Assembly: GCA_021771695.1 (NCBI GenBank)
Contig: JAETON010000001.1
Span: 1-64,000 of the forward strand
DNA from: Lachnospiraceae bacterium
GTDB lineage: Bacteria > Bacillota > Clostridia > Lachnospirales > Lachnospiraceae
DNA: 64,000 nt
Reading direction: 5' to 3'
Positions 33,241 to 42,603 of this stretch are shown here, in pieces. The position numbers and the translations under genes were made by a program. The notes beneath the pieces are model-generated. The model was given only the letters and a program-made list of their open reading frames with translations. It made no database searches and was not told where the DNA came from. Every line of letters begins with the position of its first letter. Positions within the stretch are counted from its first letter, which is position 1.

Positions 33241-34503
33241 TTATTCTTCATCCCTGTCATTTGTCAAATTTAATTTATCCAGTACATAGAAAATCAAACT
33301 TAAAATCATGCCGACGATACAAGCCAGCACCATACCAGTCAGCTGAATATTACCAAATTTCACTGCAATTCCTGACAGACCAGTTACAAATACAACTGAT
33401 GTCAAAGTCAAATTTCTAGAACGTCCATAATCCACTTGAGAATCTACTAAAATACGGATACCGGATGCACCAATCATTCCATACAATAAGAAAGAAATTC
33501 CTCCGATTACAGGACCAGGTATCGTTTGAATCATTGCTGCCAGCTTTCCTACAAAAGAACAAACAATTGACAATACAGCTGCTCCCCCAATAACTCTTAC
33601 ACTATATACTTTTGTAACTGCCATAACACCAATATTTTCACCATATGTAGTGGTAGGCACAGAACCAATCATACCAGAAATCATCGTCGATAAATTGTCC
33701 CCCAATAAAGAACGGTGAAGTCCCGGATCTTTTAGCAGATCTCTGCCCACAATTTTACTTGTAACTACCTGATGCCCAATATGTTCAGAAGCAATTACCA
33801 ATATAACTGGTAAAATGATCAAAATTGCTTCTATATCAAACTTTGGTGCTTGAAAATTCGGCAGTGCAAACCATGATGCTTTCGCCACTTCTGTAAAATC
33901 TACAATTCCACAGCCAAGTGCAGCCGCATATCCTGCAATAACTGCAATTAAAATCGGAATTACTGACAAAAACCCACGGAACAAAATATTTCCAAATACT
34001 GCTGTTCCTAAAGTTACTGCAAATACAATCACATTTTTCATATCCACTGTCTTGTCCAAAAGTCCGGCATTATTTGCCGCACTGCTGGATAATTCCAATC
34101 CAATCAAGGCTACTACCGGACCCATTGCTGCCGGCGGCAAAACAATATCAATCCAGTCTGAACCAAATTTATAAATAATCAGTGCAAGAATACAGCCGCA
34201 AAAACCTACAGCCACAAATCCTCCAAGGGCATATGGATATCCCATCTTGCCGATAACAATTCCTGCCGGTGCAAGAAATGCAAAACTGGATCCCAGATAA
34301 GCCGGTGCTTTTCCTTTTGTAATTGCTATAAACAAGAGTGTTCCCACACCGTTCATAAATAAAACAATTGCAGGACTGATTCCGAACAAAAATGGCACCA
34401 GCACAGAAGCGCCAAACATTGCAAACATATGCTGGATACTAAGCGGAATCAATAATTTTGCCGGAACTTTATCCTCTACTTGGATAATTTTTCTATTCTC
34501 CAT
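33241..34503 (-). CDS. uraA: uracil permease (NCS2 family)
   Basis: 420 residues from MENRKIIQVED, which follows GGGAGG; about 12-14 hydrophobic segments. Contains LSIQHMFAMFGASVLVP and SEHIGHQVVTSKIVG, typical of UraA/PyrP uracil-proton symporters. No PyrR attenuator is visible in the 70-bp upstream gap. Confidence 0.92.
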   Translation of the reverse strand: MENRKIIQVEDKVPAKLLIPLSIQHMFAMFGASVLVPFLFGISPAIVLFMNGVGTLLFIAITKGKAPAYLGSSFAFLAPAGIVIGKMGYPYALGGFVAVGFCGCILALIIYKFGSDWIDIVLPPAAMGPVVALIGLELSSSAANNAGLLDKTVDMKNVIVFAVTLGTAVFGNILFRGFLSVIPILIAVIAGYAAALGCGIVDFTEVAKASWFALPNFQAPKFDIEAILIILPVILVIASEHIGHQVVTSKIVGRDLLKDPGLHRSLLGDNLSTMISGMIGSVPTTTYGENIGVMAVTKVYSVRVIGGAAVLSIVCSFVGKLAAMIQTIPGPVIGGISFLLYGMIGASGIRILVDSQVDYGRSRNLTLTSVVFVTGLSGIAVKFGNIQLTGMVLACIVGMILSLIFYVLDKLNLTNDRDEE

Positions 34504-34575
34504 TTTATATCCTCCCATTTTCCTTCTATCTAATTTCTTTTTGATTTTATCATAATAAGACGATAAATAAAAGTT

Positions 34576-35145
34576 TTATGTGCACGTATTCAGTTTCTTT
34601 ATCTCCTGCAAAAATCTGGCAATCGGAAAACCTACCACATTATAGTAGTCACCCTCAATTCCTTGAATAAATGGTGCCGCTTTTCCTTGAATTCCATAGG
34701 CCCCTGCCTTATCCATAGGTTCTTTGGTTTTCACATACTTTAGAATTTCTTCCTGCATCAAAGGATAAAACTTTACCTTCGTTTCTTCGTAAAAAGAATG
34801 CTCCTGTCCATTTTGAATGATGGAAACGCCTGTATATACCTCATGTGTATTTCCGCTAAGCATAGATAACATACGAGCTGCATCTTCTTCATCTTTAGGT
34901 TTTCCAAGAATTCTGCCATCATAGGCAACCACAGTATCTGCGCCAATCACCATCTTGCTGCCACTCGTCTGTTTCCACACATCCCATGCTTTTTGGCCTG
35001 CCAGCTCCATAACAACTTCTTCCGGTTTTTCTTTTGTAATAATTTCTTCCATTTGACTGGGAAAAATTTCAAATGCTATATCTGCCAATTCCAATATCTC
35101 TTTTCTTCTTGGTGATGCCGATGCTAAAATAATCTGTTCTTCCAT
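34576..35145 (-). CDS. maf: Maf nucleoside triphosphate pyrophosphatase
   Basis: 189 residues. Starts ILASASPRRKEILELA, the Maf signature, with GADTVVAYDGRILGKPKDEEDA. Hydrolyses non-canonical or dTTP/UTP nucleotides in relatives. Sits between pnp and uraA. Confidence 0.93.
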   Translation of the reverse strand: MEEQIILASASPRRKEILELADIAFEIFPSQMEEIITKEKPEEVVMELAGQKAWDVWKQTSGSKMVIGADTVVAYDGRILGKPKDEEDAARMLSMLSGNTHEVYTGVSIIQNGQEHSFYEETKVKFYPLMQEEILKYVKTKEPMDKAGAYGIQGKAAPFIQGIEGDYYNVVGFPIARFLQEIKKLNTCT

Positions 35146-35165
35146 TTCTTTCCCCTTCTATTCTG

Positions 35166-35200
35166 AAAAAAAGGAAAATCCCTTTTTTGAGATTTTCCTT
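35166..35200 (-). terminator. pnp terminator
   Basis: Minus-strand stem AAGGAAAATC / GATTTTCCTT (arms 35191-35200 and 35171-35180) followed by TTTTTT, 14 bp after the pnp stop. Confidence 0.88.
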
Positions 35201-35213
35201 CATAAATTATAAA

Positions 35214-37304
35214 TTAATCTTCGATTATTTCTTCCAGACGAAGATTGATTCTTCCCATCTTATCAACTTCCAATACCTTAACAGCAACTTTGTCTCCAAT
35301 GTTTACAACATCTTCTACTTTTTCAACTCTTTCTTTTGACAATTTAGAAATATGAATCATTCCGTCTTTATTTGGAGATAACTGCACAAATGCACCAAAC
35401 GGCATAATTCTTACAACTTCTCCCTCATAAATGTCACCAACATTCAATGGTTCTACAATTGATTTAATAATGGCAATCGCTTGATCAATCATTGCTTGAT
35501 CTTCACTTAAAATATCGACTCGTCCACTTTCATCAATGTCAATTTTAACACCTGTTTCATCAATGATTCCATTGATTGTTTTTCCCTGTTTCCCGATAAC
35601 TTCAGAAATCTTTTCCGGATCAATGGTATACTGGGAAATCTTTGGTGCATATTCTCCTACATGATCTCTAGCTGTTTCAATCACCGGATTCATAACTTCA
35701 TGAAGGATATAAGTTCTTGCTTCTTTTGTTCTTGCAATGGCTTCACGAATAATCTGTTCTGTCAATCCATGAATTTTAATATCCATCTGGATCGCTGTGA
35801 TACCTTTATCTGTACCTGCTACTTTAAAGTCCATATCGCCAAAGAAATCTTCCAGACCTTGAATATCTGTCAGAATAATGTAATCATCATCAGATTCTCC
35901 TGTTACCAATCCTACAGAAATACCAGCTACCGGTGCTTTTGTCGGCACACCCGCTGCCATCAAAGATAAAGAGGATGCACAAATACTTCCTTGAGAAGTA
36001 GAACCATTGGATTCCATAATCTCAGATACTGTACGAATTGCATATGGGAATTCTTCTTCTGTCGGCAATACAGGCACTAATGCACGTTCTGCCAATGCAC
36101 CATGCCCAATTTCACGACGTCCAGGTCCTCTGCTTGGTCTTGTTTCCCCTACAGAATAAGATGGGAAATTATAATGATGCATATATCTCTTTCCAGTTTC
36201 TGTTACATCAATTCCGTCCAGTCTCTGTGCTTCAGATAAAGAACCTAGGGTAGTCACTGTCATAACCTGTGTCTGTCCACGCTGGAACATTGCTGAACCA
36301 TGAACTCTCGGCAGGCAGTCAATCTCTGCATGTAATGGACGAATCTGCTTAATGTCACGTCCGTCCGGACGTTTCTGATCTTTTAAAATCATTTTACGGA
36401 CAGTCTTTTTCTGGAACGCATAAACTGCTTCCCCAATCTGTTCCATCCATTCTTCATTCTCTGTATAACGTTCTTCTAATTTTTCTTCAATTGCACGAAT
36501 ATTTGCTTCTCTTGTCTGTTTATCATCTGTAAATACAGCTTCTTCCATTGCTTCCGGTGTAATAAATGCAACCATATCATCATACATTTCCGGATCAACT
36601 ACGTGGTGTTCATAATCATGTTTTTCTTTTCCACATTCAGCCACAATGGTATCAATAAATTTAATAATTTCCTGATTGACTTCATGTGCTTTAAAAATTG
36701 CATTAAGCATTACATCTTCCGGAACTTCATTAGCTCCTGCTTCAATCATAATGACTTTTTCTCTGGTAGATGCAACCGTAAGTGCCATATCAGAAACTTC
36801 TTTCTGTGCAGACGTTGGATTGATCACAAACTCTCCATCAATCAAACCTACCATCGTAGATGCTGTTGGTCCGTCAAATGGGATATCTGAAATTGCTGTT
36901 GCAATGGCAGAACCAAGCATTGCAGTTAATTCAGGACTGCAGTCTGGATCTACAGACATTACTAAGTTATTTAATGCCACATCATTGCGGTAATCTTTTG
37001 GAAATAACGGACGCATTGGTCTGTCAATCACACGGTCTGTAAGAATCGCGTTTTCAGAAGGTTTCCCTTCTCTCTTTAAATATCCTCCCGGAATCTTACC
37101 GACTGCATATAATTTTTCTTCATATTCTACACTTAATGGAAAGAAATCAATTCCATCCCTTGGTTTCTCTGATGCAGTTGCTGTAGATAATACAACGGTA
37201 TCTCCATAATGCATAAATGCTGCACCATTTGCCTGTGCTGCAACACGTCCAACTTCTACCATCAAAGTACGTCCTGCCAGCTCCATGCTGAATTGTTTTG
37301 TCAT
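35214..37304 (-). CDS. pnp: polynucleotide phosphorylase
   Basis: 696 residues, full length. Two RNase PH domains (GRTLMVEVG; GSAMFQRGQTQVMTVTTLGS), a KH domain (VIGKQGKTINGIIDETGVKI) and a C-terminal S1 domain (GDIYEGEVVRIMPFGAFVQL). It degrades RNA 3' to 5' by phosphorolysis in the cytoplasm. A large leader hairpin (37347-37414) may be the target of autoregulation. Confidence 0.98.
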   Translation of the reverse strand: MTKQFSMELAGRTLMVEVGRVAAQANGAAFMHYGDTVVLSTATASEKPRDGIDFFPLSVEYEEKLYAVGKIPGGYLKREGKPSENAILTDRVIDRPMRPLFPKDYRNDVALNNLVMSVDPDCSPELTAMLGSAIATAISDIPFDGPTASTMVGLIDGEFVINPTSAQKEVSDMALTVASTREKVIMIEAGANEVPEDVMLNAIFKAHEVNQEIIKFIDTIVAECGKEKHDYEHHVVDPEMYDDMVAFITPEAMEEAVFTDDKQTREANIRAIEEKLEERYTENEEWMEQIGEAVYAFQKKTVRKMILKDQKRPDGRDIKQIRPLHAEIDCLPRVHGSAMFQRGQTQVMTVTTLGSLSEAQRLDGIDVTETGKRYMHHYNFPSYSVGETRPSRGPGRREIGHGALAERALVPVLPTEEEFPYAIRTVSEIMESNGSTSQGSICASSLSLMAAGVPTKAPVAGISVGLVTGESDDDYIILTDIQGLEDFFGDMDFKVAGTDKGITAIQMDIKIHGLTEQIIREAIARTKEARTYILHEVMNPVIETARDHVGEYAPKISQYTIDPEKISEVIGKQGKTINGIIDETGVKIDIDESGRVDILSEDQAMIDQAIAIIKSIVEPLNVGDIYEGEVVRIMPFGAFVQLSPNKDGMIHISKLSKERVEKVEDVVNIGDKVAVKVLEVDKMGRINLRLEEIIED

Positions 37305-37346
37305 GTTTTCGTCTCCTTTTATCCATCAAAATATTTTTAGTCTCAA

Positions 37347-37414
37347 GGCGCCGAAACAACTGAAAAACCGGCTGTCATACAAAAACAGGCTTTTCAGTAG
37401 TCTCGGTAAACGCC
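37347..37414 (-). promoter_or_regulatory. pnp leader stem-loop
   Basis: A long interrupted hairpin in the pnp 5' region: outer arms GGCG/CGCC, then CCGA/TCGG, then AACTGAAAA / TTTTCAGT, and an inner GGCTG/CAGGC part. No T-run follows on the minus strand, so it is not a terminator. In E. coli pnp a leader stem-loop processed by RNase III is used for autoregulation; a similar use here is inference. Confidence 0.6.
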
Positions 37415-37474
37415 CCAATAACTTACTTAGTGTAACACAACTTTGATAAAAAAACCAGTTTTTTCTTTATAACC

Positions 37475-37526
37475 AAAAGAGTCATCACTCCGCAAATGAT
37501 TTCCCATTTACTTTGCAATGACTCTT
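37475..37526 (-). terminator. rpsO terminator hairpin
   Basis: Minus-strand outer stem AGAGTCAT / ATGACTCT (arms 37518-37525 and 37478-37485) with an inner pairing, followed by only four T. It lies between the rpsO stop and the pnp leader and probably stops rpsO transcription in part. Confidence 0.6.
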
Positions 37527-37540
37527 CACAACTTTTTAAA

Positions 37541-37807
37541 TTATTTTCTTAATCCTAATCTTTCGATTAATGTACGATATCTTTCAACATCTTTACTCTT
37601 TAAGTAAGCTAACATATTACGTCTCTTACCTACCATCTTTAACAGACCTCTTCTTGAATGATGATCTTTTGGATGTTTTGCAAAATGCTCCTGAAGTTCC
37701 TGAATTCTTGCTGTTAAAATAGCAACCTGAACCTCTGGTGAACCTGTGTCGTTTGCGTCTTTACCGTATTCTGCCACGATAGATGCTTTCTTTTCTGCTG
37801 AAATCAT
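37541..37807 (-). CDS. rpsO: 30S ribosomal protein S15
   Basis: 88 residues, the normal length. Conserved features: [16 protein letters not shown] and [27 protein letters not shown]. Binds 16S rRNA early in 30S assembly. The rpsO-pnp order is widely conserved. It has its own promoter and a structured leader. Confidence 0.98.
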   Translation of the reverse strand: MISAEKKASIVAEYGKDANDTGSPEVQVAILTARIQELQEHFAKHPKDHHSRRGLLKMVGKRRNMLAYLKSKDVERYRTLIERLGLRK

Positions 37808-37834
37808 GTTTTCTCCTCCTTAAAATATCTCACA

Positions 37835-37890
37835 ATGACACCAAATACCAGGAAAGGGTTGGAGTACCCAAATCTGAGTATTGGTCAAAC
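37835..37890 (-). promoter_or_regulatory. candidate S15 autoregulatory leader
   Basis: Between promoter and rpsO RBS, the minus-strand RNA contains CCAATAC pairing with GTATTTGG and an internal GGGT/ACCC hairpin, a compact three-part fold. S15 represses its own mRNA in many bacteria through unrelated leader structures. The fold is seen; binding of S15 is inferred. Confidence 0.45.
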
Positions 37891-37899
37891 AACTTTTAC

Positions 37900-37929
37900 A
37901 CTATATCATAATTCTATCTGTTTTGTAAA
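37900..37929 (-). promoter_or_regulatory. rpsO promoter
   Basis: Minus strand: -35 TTTACA (37924-37929), 18-nt spacer, -10 TATAGT (37900-37905). It lies just beyond the proC stop, giving a leader of about 85 nt. Confidence 0.7.
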
Positions 37930-37932
37930 GAA

Positions 37933-38733
37933 CTATTTCCCCATTTCTGTGCTTTTTTCACTGGCACTAACCACTGCTTCTATGACCGCACTCCGCATTC
38001 CTTTTTCCTCCAGCACACGAACTGCCTCAATGGTCGTGCCTGCCGGAGAACATACAGCATCTTTCAATTCTCCCGGATGTTTTCCTGTTTCCAGCACCAT
38101 TTTGGCACTTCCATAAACAGACTGTGCTGCAAAAGTATATGCTTTATCTCTTGGAATCCCCTGCATTACTGCTGCATCTGCCAATGCTTCAATAAACATA
38201 TAAACATATGCCGGAGAACTTCCACTGACACCAACAACAGCGTCCATTAAATTTTCTGTAACTTCTTCTACTTTGCCAAAGCTTTGGAAAATCCGCATAA
38301 TTTTTTCAAATTCAGACCGTTCTACATATTCATTATAGCACATACCAGCCATTCCTTCTCCTACTAAAGCTGGTGTATTCGGCATCACACGGACAATTTT
38401 TACTTCCTGTCCAAACTGGCGCTCCACCTGCTCCATTTCCATTCCTGCTGCAATCGTTACAATGATTTGATTTTTTTGTATTTCATCTTTGATTTGCTTG
38501 ATAACTTTTGCATACACCTGTGGTTTTACAGATAATACTAAAATGTCAGCTTCTGCTGCCGTCTTATGATTATCTGCCGTCACGGCAATCCCAAATTTCT
38601 CCTGTACTTCTGCTAATTTTTCTTCTGATGCATCGGAAGCAATTATTTTATCTGCTGCAATTACTTGATTTTTTATAATTCCAGTCATCATTGCCTGTGC
38701 CATATTTCCACATCCGATAAATCCAAGTTCCAT
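37933..38733 (-). CDS. proC: pyrroline-5-carboxylate reductase
   Basis: 266 residues. Rossmann start LGFIGCGNMAQAMM and the C-terminal dimerisation motif SGSSPAYVYMFIEALADAAV. Last step of proline synthesis, NAD(P)H-dependent, cytoplasmic. The other proline genes are not in the window. Confidence 0.97.
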   Translation of the reverse strand: MELGFIGCGNMAQAMMTGIIKNQVIAADKIIASDASEEKLAEVQEKFGIAVTADNHKTAAEADILVLSVKPQVYAKVIKQIKDEIQKNQIIVTIAAGMEMEQVERQFGQEVKIVRVMPNTPALVGEGMAGMCYNEYVERSEFEKIMRIFQSFGKVEEVTENLMDAVVGVSGSSPAYVYMFIEALADAAVMQGIPRDKAYTFAAQSVYGSAKMVLETGKHPGELKDAVCSPAGTTIEAVRVLEEKGMRSAVIEAVVSASEKSTEMGK

Positions 38734-38748
38734 TTTTCATTCCTCCTG

Positions 38749-39666
38749 TCAATCATCAAGTTTTGTTAATAAATCTTCAAAATATTGTGGCAGCGGTACT
38801 TCAAACTCCATGTACTGTTGAGTTCTCGGATGCACAAATCCAAGAACTTTTGCATGAAGACATTGCCCTTCCAGCGAATATTTCTGCTTTTTAGGTCCAT
38901 AAACATCATCTCCCAGCAAAGGATGCTTGATTGATGCCATATGCACACGGATTTGATGAGTTCTTCCTGTTTCTAACTGACATTCAATATAAGTAAATCC
39001 TTTTTTCAAACGATTTAAAACCCGGTAATGAGTTACTGCCCTGCGTCCAGACGGTGTAACCGCCATCTTTTTTCGATCTTTGATACTTCTTCCGATGGGT
39101 GCATCCACTGTTCCTTCTTCTTCTTTGATATTATCATAAACAATGGCATGGTATTTTCTTGTAATAGAATGTTCTTTTAACTGGGCAGCGATGCTTTGAT
39201 GAGCCATGTCATTTTTGCAGACAATTAAAATTCCCGTTGTATCTTTATCAATCCGATGAACAATCCCGGGACGCAGCACACCATTAATCCCTGATAAATC
39301 TTGTTTGCAATGTGCCATCAAACCATTCACTAAAGTTCCCGTATAATGCCCTGCGGCCGGATGTACTACCATATTTTTTGGCTTATTGATTAAAATGACA
39401 TCTTGATCTTCATAAACAATATCCAAATCCATTGCCTCCGGTTCAATGGACAATTCCTCCGGCTCTGGAATTTTCAAACAAATCTGGTCTCCTTCTTTGC
39501 ATCTATAATTCGCCTTAACAATTTTTCCATTGACCTGCACTCTCTGTTCTTTGCAGAGTTTTTGAATATAACTTCTAGTATAATCTTGACATTCTTCACT
39601 TAAAAGCACATCCAGGCGTTTCCCTGCCTGTTCTTTTGTAAGAATCATTTCAGTCTTTTTTTCCAT
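38749..39666 (-). CDS. rluD: RluD-family pseudouridine synthase
   Basis: 305 residues: S4 domain (about 15-75, RLDVLLSEE) and catalytic domain with the Asp motif GIVHRIDKDTTG and ETGRTHQIRVH. Modifies 23S rRNA uridines. It overlaps lspA by 17 bp, the common lspA-rluD pair. Exact target position cannot be told from sequence alone. Confidence 0.95.
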   Translation of the reverse strand: MEKKTEMILTKEQAGKRLDVLLSEECQDYTRSYIQKLCKEQRVQVNGKIVKANYRCKEGDQICLKIPEPEELSIEPEAMDLDIVYEDQDVILINKPKNMVVHPAAGHYTGTLVNGLMAHCKQDLSGINGVLRPGIVHRIDKDTTGILIVCKNDMAHQSIAAQLKEHSITRKYHAIVYDNIKEEEGTVDAPIGRSIKDRKKMAVTPSGRRAVTHYRVLNRLKKGFTYIECQLETGRTHQIRVHMASIKHPLLGDDVYGPKKQKYSLEGQCLHAKVLGFVHPRTQQYMEFEVPLPQYFEDLLTKLDD

Positions 39667-40159
39667 GTCTTCCTTTCCTGCTTATAAAGTCTAAATCTTC
39701 CTCTTTATAATAAAACAGTATGAAAAATAACAGCAATATCATTGCAAATGTTACATAAATATCTGCCACATTAAAAATCGGAAAATCAATCCATTTAAAA
39801 TAGAAAAAATCTACAACATACCCTTGCATCGTCCGGTCAATAAAATTTCCAACAGCGCCTGATGTTAACAAAACATAGCAAATCTTTAACGGAATGTATT
39901 TCCCGGATTCCGGTATTTGAAAATAGATATACGTAAGCACTGCCAGCACAATCACTGTCATTGCAACAAACATTCCCTGTTTATTTTGAAAAATACCAAA
40001 AGCTGCTCCTCTGTTTTCCAAATACTGCAGTTCAAATATATTACGAATAACCGGTATTGCCTCATGGCCTTTCAGTACAGAACATGCCAGCCGCTTCGTA
40101 ATTTGATCCAAACCGATACAGCCAAGAATCGTTCCAAATATTCCAATCTGCTTTTTCAT
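39650..40159 (-). CDS. lspA: lipoprotein signal peptidase
   Basis: 169 residues from MKKQIGIFG; the GGAAG within the end of aroB serves as RBS. Four membrane segments; catalytic Asp residues in GNFIDR and NVADIYV. Cleaves lipoprotein signal peptides, for example that of the D,D-carboxypeptidase at 46197. The upstream in-frame ATG (40171) is less well placed. Confidence 0.95.
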   Translation of the reverse strand: MKKQIGIFGTILGCIGLDQITKRLACSVLKGHEAIPVIRNIFELQYLENRGAAFGIFQNKQGMFVAMTVIVLAVLTYIYFQIPESGKYIPLKICYVLLTSGAVGNFIDRTMQGYVVDFFYFKWIDFPIFNVADIYVTFAMILLLFFILFYYKEEDLDFISRKGRHGKKD

Positions 40160-40161
40160 TC

Positions 40162-41262
40162 TTACTTCCAATGCTCCAATACATATTTCATTTCTTCGTC
40201 TGTTACACTTCGGTCTATATATGCTTCTCCAACTTTATCCAGCAGCACAAATTTAATCTGATTCCCTTCCATTTTTTTATCAGATTTCGTTGCTGCAATA
40301 ATATCATCTGCACGAATTTCATCCAGTGGTTTCCACAAATGAAATTCACCAAACATTTTACAAATTTGATCAACTTCCTCTTGAGAAATTCTTCCTTTCT
40401 CTTTGGAAATCATCGCAGCCAGCTGACATCCAACTCCTACGCATTCTCCATGAAGCCAAGTAAAATTTTCTAGTTTTTCAATGGCATGTCCAAGAGTATG
40501 TCCGAAGTTTAATAACGCACGTTCTCCTTTTTCTTTTGGATCACGTTCTACGACACCGCCTTTAATCAGGCAGCTTTGATAAATCATCTCTTTTAAAGTT
40601 TCATCATTTCTTGCCTTAATTTTTTCAATATTTTCTTCAATCCATTGGTAATATTCAAAGTCTTTAATCAAACCGTGTTTGATAACTTCTCCCATGCCGG
40701 AAAAATATTCTCTTTCCGGCAGAGATTTCAAAACAGCCGTATTAATATAAACTAATTTCGGCTGATGAAAAGCCCCGACCATATTTTTATACTGAAGAAA
40801 ATCCACTCCGGTTTTTCCTCCAATACTGCTGTCTACCTGAGATAATAAAGTCGTAGGCACTTGAACAAAATCAATACCGCGAAGGTAAGTTGCCGCAGCA
40901 AAACCAGTCATATCTCCTACAACACCGCCTCCCAATGCAATTAATAAGTCCTTACGATCAAAATGATTCTTAATCAAATGCTCATACAGCATTTCTATCG
41001 TCTTCAACTGTTTATTTGCCTCTCCGGCAGTAAAACTAAAGGTAATTGTCTTTGCTGCTTTTGAGGAAATTCTTTCATACATTTCTTTTAAATAAATCGG
41101 TGCAACATTACTCTCTGTAACAATACAAACTTTTCGATGCTCTATCTGCAAAAAATCCATGGTTTCCAGAAAATCTTCAAAAGAATCTTTCAAAAAAATA
41201 TCATAAGACTTTCGTCCTTCATTCTTTATCTCAATTTTATGATTCATTTCCAAATTTTGCAT
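40162..41262 (-). CDS. aroB: 3-dehydroquinate synthase
   Basis: 366 residues. NAD site GGGVVGDMTGFAAATYLRG and metal/substrate region NFGHTLGHAIE, with VPTTLLSQVDSSIGGKTGV. Second step of the shikimate pathway. It is isolated from the other aro genes and overlaps the end of divIVA by 26 bp. Confidence 0.97.
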   Translation of the reverse strand: MQNLEMNHKIEIKNEGRKSYDIFLKDSFEDFLETMDFLQIEHRKVCIVTESNVAPIYLKEMYERISSKAAKTITFSFTAGEANKQLKTIEMLYEHLIKNHFDRKDLLIALGGGVVGDMTGFAAATYLRGIDFVQVPTTLLSQVDSSIGGKTGVDFLQYKNMVGAFHQPKLVYINTAVLKSLPEREYFSGMGEVIKHGLIKDFEYYQWIEENIEKIKARNDETLKEMIYQSCLIKGGVVERDPKEKGERALLNFGHTLGHAIEKLENFTWLHGECVGVGCQLAAMISKEKGRISQEEVDQICKMFGEFHLWKPLDEIRADDIIAATKSDKKMEGNQIKFVLLDKVGEAYIDRSVTDEEMKYVLEHWK

Positions 41263-41833
41263 AATCTATATCCTGCTCTTTCTCATTTTCTAATTCTTGG
41301 CTTTCTCCGGCAACTTGGAATTCCATCTCATATACCGGATGATTTAGAATATCCAGCTGACCGTTGATAAACTGCAGCATTCTGGATTTGTAACTGCAGT
41401 AATCACTTTCCAGCTTATGAATTAATTTTTGATAATTCTCAATCTGTTCCAGATGTTCACTTTTTTCTGCAGCAAAATCTTCCTGAGCACTGGTTCTAAT
41501 CTGTGCTGCCTCTTCCTCTGCCTGACGGATCATGTCATCTGCCTTTCTCATTGCTTCATTTTCCAAAGTTTTTGCCGTTTTATTGGCATTTTCAATCGTC
41601 TCTTTGGAAGTTTCCTCTGCAAGCACCAAGGCTTTTTTCAATGATTCCTCAATAGTCCGATAATGATTCAGATTCTCTGTCAATGCAGATACTTTTTCCT
41701 TTAATTCATTATTTTCTTTATAGATTTTTTCATAATCTCTTGCAAGATCTTCCAAAAACTCATCAACCTCAATGGCTTTATAGCCAAATCCTCTTTTTAG
41801 TTCTTTTCCTAATACTTCTACCGGCGTAATCAT
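41237..41833 (-). CDS. divIVA: DivIVA-domain cell division/polarity protein
   Basis: 198 residues. N-terminal membrane-curvature domain (MITPVEVLGKELKRGFGYKAIEVDEFL) followed by long coiled coils (about 32-150). Localises to division sites and poles, often recruiting Min proteins; minCDE lie 7 kb away. It is directly after ylmH, as in many Firmicutes. Confidence 0.94.
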   Translation of the reverse strand: MITPVEVLGKELKRGFGYKAIEVDEFLEDLARDYEKIYKENNELKEKVSALTENLNHYRTIEESLKKALVLAEETSKETIENANKTAKTLENEAMRKADDMIRQAEEEAAQIRTSAQEDFAAEKSEHLEQIENYQKLIHKLESDYCSYKSRMLQFINGQLDILNHPVYEMEFQVAGESQELENEKEQDIDYAKFGNES

Positions 41834-41842
41834 GTAATCCTC

Positions 41843-42598
41843 CTATGCAAAGACTTCCAGTACCACAAACTGACGGCCTTTTTTTGATTGTTTTCCTAAT
41901 TCCTTAACCAGGAACTTTCCATGACCCCGTACGGATATGATTTCCCCTGGTTTTATCTTATGGTCTCCCCGAAGCAGAAGTTTTCCATTCAAAAATACTT
42001 TCTGTTTCTTGAAAAGTCCATCACTTGCATTTCTCGACACACCAAATGCCAAAGAAATCAACGCATCCAAACGCATGGATGCCACAAACCCCTCTTTCTT
42101 TAAAAACTTCTGTTGAAATCCTGTTTCCTTCCATGGCACAATCTCTGTTTTCACCTGTGTATGCTTTACTTTTGTAAGATTTTCTTCTAAAAATTCTGCA
42201 ATATGCTGAAAGCAGAAAATATAAGCCTCATTTCCATCCACCAGAATATCTCCCGTCTGATGCCGCTCAATTCCAAGATTCATCATTGCTCCAAGATAAT
42301 CCCGATGTCCAAGTTTATCTGCATATTTATGAAAAAGAGGTGAGACTCTGGCACATGCCAATGGAATCTCACCTTGATAACCAAACATCTCTTCAGAACC
42401 AAAAACCACAAAAGCTCTGGTAAAATACTGATGGCCTCCTTCTAAATGGGAGTCTGCAAATGACAATTCCCTGTGCATCTCCCGATAAATACTCTGCTCA
42501 TACTCATTCAAAAAATGAGTATATGTATATATATTCTGGGTAAACGCCTTGTCTGCCAGCTCTGAAAGCCTTTTTCTTAATAATTCCTCTTCCTTCAT
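41843..42598 (-). CDS. YlmH-family S4-domain RNA-binding protein
   Basis: 251 residues. The C-terminal S4 domain (about 175-245) contains RLDALISLAFGVSRNASDGLF and VFLNGKLL. YlmH homologues bind ribosomes or tRNA-bearing 50S subunits in quality control. Always near sepF and divIVA in Firmicutes; the same is true here. Confidence 0.92.
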   Translation of the reverse strand: MKEEELLRKRLSELADKAFTQNIYTYTHFLNEYEQSIYREMHRELSFADSHLEGGHQYFTRAFVVFGSEEMFGYQGEIPLACARVSPLFHKYADKLGHRDYLGAMMNLGIERHQTGDILVDGNEAYIFCFQHIAEFLEENLTKVKHTQVKTEIVPWKETGFQQKFLKKEGFVASMRLDALISLAFGVSRNASDGLFKKQKVFLNGKLLLRGDHKIKPGEIISVRGHGKFLVKELGKQSKKGRQFVVLEVFA

Positions 42599-42603
42599 CG
42601 TTT

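Noticed and set aside
34504-34575. PyrR attenuator before uraA
   Set aside because: No anti-terminator/terminator pair or PyrR-binding loop visible in the short gap.
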